Shown here: piece by piece, positions 58,052 through 64,000 of the stretch | How positions within the stretch are numbered: position 1 is the stretch's first letter | Layout of the letters: each line of letters starts with the position of its first letter | Source: JALYGY01 sp963800975 | GTDB lineage: Bacteria > Actinomycetota > Rubrobacteria > Rubrobacterales > Rubrobacteraceae | Direction of reading: 5' to 3' | Length of the DNA stretch: 64,000 nt | NCBI GenBank assembly: GCA_963800975.1 | Contig: CAWDDB010000012.1 | Coordinates: 124,001 to 188,000 of the forward strand | The notes under the pieces: model-generated | What the model was told of the DNA's origin: nothing | What the model saw: the letters and a program-made list of their open reading frames with translations, nothing else | Database searches by the model: none | Program-made: the position numbers and the translations under genes

Positions 58052-58525
58052 CTACCCGCTCCGATCCTCTTTTTCCGTGATCTGGATGCGTCGTGGCTCG
58101 ACGGTAGCCGCGCCGCCCCGAACCGTGATCTGCATGAGGCCGTCGTAAAACTCGGCGCTTATCCTGCTCTCGTCCATGCCGGAGGGTAGGGACATGCTGC
58201 GTCTTAACTTGCCGTAGAACATCTCGTGGACGTAGAAGCTCACCTCTTCGTCGTCCAGGTCACGGCTGCGCTCTCCGGAGACCGTCAGCACGTCGTCGTG
58301 TAGCGTGATCTCCACGTCCTCCCGCCGCACGCCGGCGAGCGCAAGACGGATGATCAGGTCTCCGCCCTTCGCGTACACGTCGGCGGCCGGGACCCAGGCG
58401 TTGGAGTACGTCCTCTCCCGACCTTCCTGCTCCGGATCGTAGCCGTACATCCCCAGCTGCCGCATCCGGTTCATCTCGCTTGTCATGTCCACGAAGCCCC
58501 GAAACGGGTTGTGCCTCTCGGTCAA
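58052..58525 (-). CDS. Hsp20/alpha-crystallin family small heat-shock protein
   Basis: 157 residues. The alpha-crystallin domain spans about residues 43-145: NAWVPAADVYAKGGDLIIRLALAGVRREDVEITLHDDVLTVSGERS, then FYGKLRRSMSLPSGMDESRISAEFYDGLMQITV; the usual final IxI is present as IQI near the end. Typical ATP-independent holdase. No CIRCE or obvious heat-shock operator is visible upstream. Confidence 0.92.
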   Translation of the reverse strand: MTERHNPFRGFVDMTSEMNRMRQLGMYGYDPEQEGRERTYSNAWVPAADVYAKGGDLIIRLALAGVRREDVEITLHDDVLTVSGERSRDLDDEEVSFYVHEMFYGKLRRSMSLPSGMDESRISAEFYDGLMQITVRGGAATVEPRRIQITEKEDRSG

Positions 58526-58730
58526 TTTGGCCTCTCCTTGGAAAGTTCGACTACGTATCTCGTCTTACCCACTCAGGATAAAGGTCCAACGCCCCGAATT
58601 CGATGCTCGCTCCCCTGCGCCGACGATGTATGCGAGCGGTTGGCATCTCTCCGCTGGCCGTCGTATCTTGAGGGCATGGCGTCCGCGGACGTTGCGGGGG
58701 GCGTCGTTCTAGCAGGCAGACGCGAGGAGC

Positions 58731-59303
58731 ATGAGCATGGGACAGACTTTCGAGAGGATCCCCGCCGAGTTCGCCAGCTGGATCGAGGCCCAGCCGGTGT
58801 TCTTCGTGGCGAGCGCCCCGGCCGACCCCGACGCGCACGTCAACGTGTCCCCGCGTGGCCTCGACACCTTCCGGATAGTGGACGCGAACCGGGTCGCGTG
58901 GCTGGACCTCACCGGCAGCGGCGTGGAGACGATAGCCCACCTCAAGGCGGACGGCAGGATCACGCTGATGTTCTGCGCCTTCGAGGGCTCGCCCAGGATA
59001 GTGCGCCTCTACGGTCGAGGAAGGGTGCGCCTGCCCGGCGAAGACGCCCACGACGAGCTGCGTCCTCGATTCCCCGATCTCCCGGGAGCGCGGGCGATCG
59101 TAGACGTGGCGGTGGACCGGGTGTCGAGCTCTTGCGGGTTCGGGGTGCCGGTCATGCGGTACGTCGGACCCCGGGAGCAGCTCGTCGAGTCCGCCGCGCG
59201 TAAAGGGGAGGCGAAGATGGCGGCCTACAGGGCGCGCAAGAACACCGCGAGCATCGACGGGCTCCCTGGCCTCGAGCCCGCCGCCGCGCCTGAGGCCCGT
59301 TGA
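58731..59303 (+). CDS. Pyridoxamine 5'-phosphate oxidase-like flavin reductase family protein
   Basis: 190 residues, ATG after GAGGAGC. FFVASAPADPDAHVNVSPRG near residue 25, VAWLDLTGSGVETIAHLKADGRITLMF and GRVRL are the FMN-binding split-barrel signature. The C-terminal 50 residues (AARKGEAKMAAYRARKNTASIDGLPGL) are the usual extension of the actinobacterial subgroup. Probably an F420- or FMN-dependent reductase; the substrate is unknown. Confidence 0.88.
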   Translation: MSMGQTFERIPAEFASWIEAQPVFFVASAPADPDAHVNVSPRGLDTFRIVDANRVAWLDLTGSGVETIAHLKADGRITLMFCAFEGSPRIVRLYGRGRVRLPGEDAHDELRPRFPDLPGARAIVDVAVDRVSSSCGFGVPVMRYVGPREQLVESAARKGEAKMAAYRARKNTASIDGLPGLEPAAAPEAR

Positions 59304-59319
59304 GCCGCGCTTCGCGGCT
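59303..59319 (+). terminator. Short hairpin at the end of the oxidase-like gene
   Basis: AGCCGCG-CTT-CGCGGCT begins at the last base of the stop codon. Perfect 7-bp GC-rich arms but no T-tract; a weak terminator candidate. Confidence 0.4.
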
Positions 59320-59343
59320 TGCCCGTCGGAGAAGCCAGAAGCC

Positions 59344-60054
59344 TTGAAGCTGGAGAGCGTCGTGCCCTGGGGACGTCCGATGGCCGAGTACGTGCGCATG
59401 TTCGCCCTGACCGAAGGGGATCTCTCCGGGCGCATCCTGGACTGCGCGGGCGGCCCGGCGAGCTTCAACGCGGAGGCGACCGCGCTGGGACATCGCGTGG
59501 TCTCCTGCGATCCCATCTACCGCTGCTCGGCCGGCGAGATATCCGAGCGGGTCGGGGAGATCTACGAAGACATGGTGGATAACATCAGGGAGAGCGCGGA
59601 CGCGTTCGTCTGGACGCACGCCGGGTCCCCGGAACGCCACGCGGAGGCCAGGATGCGTGCCATGAGCCTCTTTTTCGAAGACCTCCCCGCGGGCCTGAGT
59701 GAGGGCCGCTACGTGCTCGCCGAGCTGCCCGCGCTGCCTTTCGAGGGCGGCGAGTTCGACCTGGCCCTGTGCTCCACCTTCCTGTTCACTTACTCCTCCC
59801 AGTTCTCGGAGGCGTTCCACCTGGCGTCCGTGCTGGAGATGTGCCGGGTGGCCACAGAGGCGCGCGTATTCCCTTTGCTCACCAGCTCGGTGCATCGGGA
59901 CATGGGGGTGGGGGAGAGGTCTCCGCACCTCGCGCCCGTGCTGGAAGGACTGAGGGGGCGCGGGTACGACGCGCGGGTAGAACGGGTGCCCTACGAGTTC
60001 CAGAGGGGCGGCAACGAGATGCTGCGCGTCACGCCGTCGAAGAGACGCGGCTAG
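59344..60054 (+). CDS. SAM-dependent methyltransferase-like protein
   Basis: 236 residues from a TTG (GAGAAGCCAGAAGCC upstream gives a weak site). RILDCAGGPASFNAEATALGHRVVSCDPIYRCSAGEI shows a Rossmann SAM site in which the loop is DCAGGPASFN and the acidic residue D of SCDP follows. LPALPFEGGEFDLALCSTFLF is motif IV-like. The rest differs from standard methyltransferases, so activity is uncertain. Proteins of this exact pattern are common in actinobacteria and cyanobacteria without assigned role. Confidence 0.75.
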   Translation: MKLESVVPWGRPMAEYVRMFALTEGDLSGRILDCAGGPASFNAEATALGHRVVSCDPIYRCSAGEISERVGEIYEDMVDNIRESADAFVWTHAGSPERHAEARMRAMSLFFEDLPAGLSEGRYVLAELPALPFEGGEFDLALCSTFLFTYSSQFSEAFHLASVLEMCRVATEARVFPLLTSSVHRDMGVGERSPHLAPVLEGLRGRGYDARVERVPYEFQRGGNEMLRVTPSKRRG

Positions 60055-60188
60055 CCAGACCGAACCGGCGAACGTGATCTCGCCCCGTAGCCGGAGGCTG
60101 TGTCCGAGCGGGCCGCGGGCGTTGAGGTTGCGTGGCAGACATTTGGGTAGTTATTGGGGAGAGGAACTTTCTCAGAGGAGGGAAAGGC

Positions 60189-60803
60189 ATGAGCGAGCGA
60201 GACCAGCGGCAGGCCGAGAGCCCGCTCCTGAGCGACCGCGGCAGGACCACCATAAGCGACTCGGTCGTCGCGCAGGTGGTGGGCATGGCGGCCCAGGAGG
60301 TAAACGGCGTCCACATGGGCGGAAGCGCCGCCAGGACCGCAGGCGGGATCATCGGCAGCATAACCGGCTCGGAAGGTCAGACGCGCGGCGTCAGCGTTCA
60401 CATCGGCCCGACGGAGGTCGCCATAGATCTCACGATGGGCGTCGAGTACGGCAGGAATATACTCCAGATCGTCGAGGACGTGCGGCGGCGAGTTACGGAG
60501 CGCGTGCAGAGCCTGACCGGGCTTCGCGTCACCGAGATCAACGCGACCATTAGCAACATAATATTCCCCGAAGACGGGGTCCAGCGCCGCCTGACCCTGG
60601 ACGGCGGCTCGAGCACCGGTCAGCGACCCGCCTCCCCAGCCGCCACCAGCCGCGAGGAGACCACCGAGGCCAGCCCGAGCGGCCGGGCGGCGGCCGAGAA
60701 GCCGCAGGAGGACGAGACCGCGGAGCTCAAGCCCGAGGACGTGGCCCAAGCGCGCCGGACCCGCGGCGAAGACGAAACGACGCGGCGCTCCGAAGGGAGT
60801 TAG
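60189..60803 (+). CDS. Asp23/Gls24 family envelope stress response protein
   Basis: 204 residues from the ATG after GGAGGG. GRTTISDSVVAQVVGMAAQEVNGVHMGG near residue 20 and IDLTMGVEYGRNILQIVEDVRRRVTERVQSLTGLRVTEINATI are the Asp23/Gls24 domain. The C-terminal 70 residues are a charged, low-complexity tail (EEDETAELKPEDV-like). These proteins associate with the membrane via partner proteins and protect against alkaline or envelope stress. Confidence 0.9.
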   Translation: MSERDQRQAESPLLSDRGRTTISDSVVAQVVGMAAQEVNGVHMGGSAARTAGGIIGSITGSEGQTRGVSVHIGPTEVAIDLTMGVEYGRNILQIVEDVRRRVTERVQSLTGLRVTEINATISNIIFPEDGVQRRLTLDGGSSTGQRPASPAATSREETTEASPSGRAAAEKPQEDETAELKPEDVAQARRTRGEDETTRRSEGS

Positions 60804-60818
60804 AAGCCGGACGAGGCC

Positions 60819-61328
60819 GTGACCTCGGGTCTCCTCGTCCCTGACCTCGACCTCGTCTTCTGCGGGTACAACCCGTCCCTCGCGTCCGGTCGCAGCGGCC
60901 ACCACTACGCCTACCCCGGCAACCGCTTCTGGCGGGTCCTGTTCGCGGCCGGTATCACCGACCGGCTCTACGGGCCCGACGAGGACGCGCTGCTGCTCGA
61001 TCTTGGGATAGGCTTCACCAATCTCTGTCCCAGGCCGACGCGCAGGGCCGAGGACCTGACGCGGGAGGAGATAAAGGCTGGGGCAGCGCAACTACGCGCC
61101 ACACTGGAGCGTCTGCGTCCCCGCGCCGTCGCCTACACCGGCATCGGCGTCTACAGGTGGTTCCGCGCGACCTCGAAGGTCGGGTGGGGGGTGCAGGAAG
61201 AGCACGCCGTACCGGGCGTCACCGACGTCGTGGTGCCCTCACCCTCGGGTCTGAACAGGATGCTCTTCGACGAGCTGGTCGAGCACTACCGCACCCTGAA
61301 ACCTTTCGCGGCGCGAGACCAGGGCTGA
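60819..61328 (+). CDS. mug: Mismatch-specific G:T/U DNA glycosylase (MUG/TDG)
   Basis: 169 residues from GTG, 15 bp after the Asp23 gene. LVFCGYNPSLASGRSGHHYAYPGNRFWRVL is the MUG/TDG motif A (GxNPsxxSaxxghhya), with the Asn in place for catalysis, and VPSPSGLNRML is motif B. LLDLGIGFTNLCPRPT follows the family. It removes uracil or thymine paired with guanine. Slightly shorter C-terminus than E. coli Mug. Confidence 0.92.
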   Translation: MTSGLLVPDLDLVFCGYNPSLASGRSGHHYAYPGNRFWRVLFAAGITDRLYGPDEDALLLDLGIGFTNLCPRPTRRAEDLTREEIKAGAAQLRATLERLRPRAVAYTGIGVYRWFRATSKVGWGVQEEHAVPGVTDVVVPSPSGLNRMLFDELVEHYRTLKPFAARDQG

Positions 61329-61400
61329 TGCCGAATCCGAATGAACACGTTCGGAAACCGTAGGCCCGTTCCCGGCGGTCCAGAGACGCCCCGGCGGTCC

Positions 61401-61421
61401 AGACGCCCCGGCGGGGCGTCT
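61401..61421. repeat. GC-rich palindromic repeat of the AGACGCCCC type
   Basis: AGACGCCCC-GGC-GGGGCGTCT, perfect 9-bp arms. Two tandem half-copies of CGGCGGTCCAGAGACGCC-like sequence lie directly upstream (61375-61400). This unit is reminiscent of dispersed GTAGAGACGCCCC repeats in other bacteria. Confidence 0.6.
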
Positions 61422-61493
61422 CTACAGGTCATGCATCGTGTTCGGGCCGAGCGTCGATCAACCGGATGCCGTACGGGACCCGGCTCACGCGAA

Positions 61494-61521
61494 GAGGCCG
61501 GGGTGTAAAGACCCCGGCCTC
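61494..61521 (-). terminator. Terminator-type hairpin after the GlsB-like gene
   Basis: GAGGCCGGGGT-GTAAAG-ACCCCGGCCTC: perfect 11-bp arms, 24 bp beyond the stop of the minus-strand membrane protein gene. No T-tract, but stem strength and position suit a terminator. Confidence 0.6.
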
Positions 61522-61544
61522 CGATCTGGAACGTTGACTTCTTG

Positions 61545-61802
61545 CTAGGTGGTTCTGCTGGCGATCAGCCTGTAGATCAGCAACAGGATGATCGCCCCTA
61601 CCGTGGCAACGATGATCGACCAGAGGCTGAACCCGGTCATCCCGGTGCTACCCACGAGGCTGAAGAGCCAGCCACCGATGAAAGCACCGACGATCCCGAT
61701 GATGATCGTCATTATGATTCCGCCGGGGTCGTCCCCAGGGAGAATCAGCTTTGCCAGCGCCCCGGCGATGAGCCCTACCACGATCCACGCGATTATTCCC
61801 AT
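61545..61802 (-). CDS. GlsB/YeaQ/YmgE family stress membrane protein
   Basis: 85 residues, ATG after AAAGGA. MGIIAWIVVGLIAGALAKLILPGDDPGGIIMTIIIGIVGAFIGGWLF shows the three-helix pattern (IAGxLAxLIMPGxxPGGxxxTIxIGIxGAxxGG) of this small family of transglycosylase-associated or general-stress membrane proteins. It stands alone between a mug gene and a CoA-transferase operon. Confidence 0.93.
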   Translation of the reverse strand: MGIIAWIVVGLIAGALAKLILPGDDPGGIIMTIIIGIVGAFIGGWLFSLVGSTGMTGFSLWSIIVATVGAIILLLIYRLIASRTT

Positions 61803-61939
61803 CTTCCGTCCTTTCTCAAAGGCCGCCAACGCGCGACTTATGCCCGAATTATAAGCTACTCGACAAGCCATTCGAAACCAGTTGATCCGTACTAGACTAT
61901 GTGTGTTGAACCTCGATGGGTTGGAGGGGACCGACCAGA

Positions 61940-63166
61940 ATGGGCGAAGAGGGAGCCGTACCGGCCGAGTCGGGTCTGAGGGGCCCCCTGGTGGGGCTGC
62001 GGGTTCTGGACATCGCGACGGTGTTCGCCGCGCCGTTCGCGGCGGCGTTGCTCGCGGACTACGGCGCCGACGTGCTCAAGGTCGAGATTCCGGGGGTGGG
62101 GGACCCTTTGCGCGGGCTCGAGCCCTTCGACGGCGAGGAGTCGCTGGTGTGGGCCGCGCTCTCGCGCAACAAGCGCGCCGTCACGCTGGATCTGCGCAAG
62201 CAACGGGGGCAGGAGATATTCCTCAGGCTGCTGAAGGACCAGGACGTGCTTATCGAGAACTTCCGTCCGGGGACGCTAGACCGGTGGGGGCTCGGGATCG
62301 AGCGCCTGCGGGAGGCCAACCCCGACTTGGTCGTGGTGCGCGTGAGCGGGTACGGCCAGACGGGGCCTTACAGGGAGAAGGCTGGTTTCGGGACCCCCGC
62401 GACCGCGTTCTCCGGCTTCGCGTACATCACGGGGTATCCGGATCGGGCGCCCGTGTTGCCCCAGATCTCGCTGGCCGACTACGTGACGGGTCTGTTCGGT
62501 GCCCTCGGGGCGATGACGGCGCTGTACCACCGCGACGCCCTTGGCGGGGAGCCCCAGGAGGTCGACGCCGTCCTCTACGAGTCCATGTTCAGGATGCTCG
62601 AGACCGTGGTCACCCAGTACGACAGGCTCGGCGTGGTGAGGGAGCGGAGCGGCAACGAGCTGGGCGCCTCGGTCCCGGCCGGCATGTTCGCCTCAGAGGA
62701 CGGCAAGTGGATGGTGCTAACCACCAGCACGGACCGTACCTTCAGGCGCCTCGCGAAGCTCATGGGACGCGCCGAGATGGTCGACGACCCACGTTACTCG
62801 ACGAACAGGGCGCGGGTAAGGCGGCGCGAGGAGGTGCACGGCATCGTCGCCGACTGGTTTTCCGCGATGCCGGCCGAGGAGATACAACGCGTGTGCGACG
62901 AGAACGGCGTGCCGGTCTCGGTGGCGTACAGCGCGGCCGACATATTCAGGGACCCGCAGTACGCCGCGCGCGACATGCTCGTCGAGGTGGAGCACCCCAC
63001 GTTCGGGAGCATCACGGTGCCAGGAGTTGTCCCCAAATTCTCGAAGACCCAAGGGTCGGTACGGGGCGTCGGGCCTACCCTCGGGCAGCACAACGCGGAG
63101 GTCTACGGGGGGCTTGGGCTGTCCGGGGACGAGATAGAGAAGCTCAGGGAAGAAGGTGTGATCTGA
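61940..63166 (+). CDS. CaiB/BaiF family CoA-transferase (class III)
   Basis: 408 residues from the ATG after GGAGGGGA. GLRVLDIATVFAAPFAAALLADYGADVLKVE is the N-terminal motif; the catalytic Asp is residue 180 in ISLADYVTGLFGA. About one third of positions agree with the CaiB protein at 14547, so they are distinct paralogues. It is translationally coupled (TGATG) to an HMG-CoA-lyase-like gene, suggesting activation of a 3-hydroxy-3-methyl dicarboxylic acid to its CoA ester before cleavage. Confidence 0.92.
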   Translation: MGEEGAVPAESGLRGPLVGLRVLDIATVFAAPFAAALLADYGADVLKVEIPGVGDPLRGLEPFDGEESLVWAALSRNKRAVTLDLRKQRGQEIFLRLLKDQDVLIENFRPGTLDRWGLGIERLREANPDLVVVRVSGYGQTGPYREKAGFGTPATAFSGFAYITGYPDRAPVLPQISLADYVTGLFGALGAMTALYHRDALGGEPQEVDAVLYESMFRMLETVVTQYDRLGVVRERSGNELGASVPAGMFASEDGKWMVLTTSTDRTFRRLAKLMGRAEMVDDPRYSTNRARVRRREEVHGIVADWFSAMPAEEIQRVCDENGVPVSVAYSAADIFRDPQYAARDMLVEVEHPTFGSITVPGVVPKFSKTQGSVRGVGPTLGQHNAEVYGGLGLSGDEIEKLREEGVI

Positions 63167-64000
63167 TGTTCGGGCGGACCGAACTTCCGGACGCGGTAGA
63201 GATCAACGAGGTCGGGCCGCGCGACGGGTTCCAGGCAGAGGACGAGTTCATTCCGACCGAACGCAAGGTGGGGATCGTCGACGCGCTCTCGCGCACCGGG
63301 GTGGCCTCGATCCAGGTCACCTCCGTCGTGCACCCGAAGGCCGTACCGCAGCTCACCGACGCAGAAGAAGTGATGGCTCGCATCGAGCGCGTGCCCGGCG
63401 TACGCTACACCGTGCTCGTCCCCAACCTGCGCGGCGCGGAGCGGGCCGTGCCGATGGAGGCGGACGGGTGGGACCTGATGCTCTCGGTAACCGACTCGCA
63501 CAGCCGGTCCAACGCGAACCGTGACACGGACGAGGCGCTGAAGGGCATGGAGCCGGTCGTTGAGCTCGCCCGAGAGAGCGGCGTGGAGGTCACCGGCTCG
63601 ATGGCTACCGCGCTCGGCTGCCCGTTCGAGGGCGAGGTCCCGTTCGAGCGTGTGCTCCACGTCGCCGAGGCGTACCGCGCGATGGGCGTGGGCCACGTCT
63701 CGGTCGCGGATACCGTCGGGGTCGCCGACCCGCGCCTGGTGTACCGGACCATGTCAGGGCTCAAGGAGAGGATGCCCGAGGTCAGGCTCGGGCTGCACCT
63801 TCACAACACGCGCGGGATGGCGCTGGCCAACGTGCTCGCCGCGTTGCGGGCGGGGGTTACGGAGTTCGACTCCTCGATCGGTGGCCTCGGTGGGTGCCCG
63901 TTCGCCCCAGGCGCCACGGGCAACATCTCGACCGAGGACCTGGTGCACATGCTGGACCTGATAGGCGTGGGGAGCGGCGTGGACCTCGACGCGGTCCTAG
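63166..64000 (+). CDS. Hydroxymethylglutaryl-CoA lyase-like protein, 3' end outside the window
   Basis: 278 codons visible, still open at the window end. INEVGPRDGFQAEDEFIPTE (catalytic Arg-Asp of the DRE-TIM metallolyases), VTDSHSRSNANRDTDEAL, VGVADPRL, LHLHNTRGMALANVLAAL (metal-binding HxH) and GGLGGCPFAPGATGNISTEDLV (active-site Cys) identify an HMG-CoA lyase family member. It cleaves HMG-CoA or a related 3-hydroxy-3-methylacyl-CoA to a ketone-body product and an acyl-CoA. Confidence 0.9.
   Translation, partial: MFGRTELPDAVEINEVGPRDGFQAEDEFIPTERKVGIVDALSRTGVASIQVTSVVHPKAVPQLTDAEEVMARIERVPGVRYTVLVPNLRGAERAVPMEADGWDLMLSVTDSHSRSNANRDTDEALKGMEPVVELARESGVEVTGSMATALGCPFEGEVPFERVLHVAEAYRAMGVGHVSVADTVGVADPRLVYRTMSGLKERMPEVRLGLHLHNTRGMALANVLAALRAGVTEFDSSIGGLGGCPFAPGATGNISTEDLVHMLDLIGVGSGVDLDAVL

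Noticed and set aside
1..64000. Prophage, insertion sequence, CRISPR, rRNA or tRNA
   Set aside because: No transposase, integrase, phage structural gene, regularly spaced repeat array or cloverleaf-like sequence was recognised on either strand.

Overview
The window reads as chromosomal DNA from a high-G+C actinobacterium, most likely a Rubrobacter-like organism. This is an inference from the G+C level, frequent GTG/TTG starts with strong AGGAGG sites, visible ATA isoleucine codons, and the gene families present (MHS and BCCT transporters, MmgE/PrpD, secreted proteins with a NLDADQLDG motif). I see no rRNA, tRNA, CRISPR array, prophage or intact insertion sequence.

Layout. 0-5.6 kb: a sugar/polyol-type catabolic operon (solute-binding protein end, argininosuccinate-lyase-like enzyme, two Gfo/Idh/MocA dehydrogenases), then a convergent Na+/solute symporter with a tiny membrane partner. 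5.6-8.5 kb: a loose island of small stress-type enzymes (VOC, DUF1579-like, AhpD-like) with a degenerate ACTTCYGAGAACC motif and a textbook ECF41-type promoter. 8.5-20.2 kb: two divergent operons around an IclR regulator, encoding a flavoprotein, an Asp/Glu/hydantoin racemase, two MmgE/PrpD proteins, a hydantoinase-like amidohydrolase, a CaiB CoA-transferase, a CitE-like lyase, a cyclase-family hydrolase and an MHS transporter; this looks like one organic-acid or cyclic-amide degradation pathway. 20.3-25 kb: aldo/keto reductase, peroxidase-like protein, two tandem CBU_0592-type membrane proteins, an OsmC-like gene with an in-frame UGA where the peroxidatic Cys belongs, and an ATPase-GNAT fusion. 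25-35.7 kb: two ABC-2 transporters, the CstA/YbdD pair, a TetR-SDR divergent pair with twin operators, and a large LuxR-type regulator. 35.7-43.7 kb: FAD oxidase, secreted proteins, methyltransferase, Pth2, alpha/beta hydrolases. 44-54 kb: CapA lipoprotein, lipid kinase, polar amino-acid ABC transporter, and an ECF sigma/anti-sigma/DUF4349 unit. 54-61.9 kb: small housekeeping and stress proteins, and a BCCT transporter coupled to a glycine-betaine-type binding protein. 61.9-64 kb: a second CaiB CoA-transferase coupled to an HMG-CoA-lyase-like enzyme that runs off the window.

The strongest unusual signal is the OsmC-like gene at 22863-23327. Its reading frame continues intact through a UGA at residue 67, the resolving Cys is retained, and a GC-rich stem-loop with a G-containing apical loop follows the UGA by 26 nt, as expected for a bacterial SECIS. 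I read it as a selenocysteine OsmC peroxidase. Next in interest are the exact TGTCACA-N16-CGTC promoter in front of a carboxymuconolactone decarboxylase-like gene with no ECF41 sigma gene nearby, a self-contained promoter/28-codon ORF/terminator unit at 24.9-25.1 kb, the BCCT plus binding-protein pair, and a dispersed palindromic repeat whose arms co-vary.
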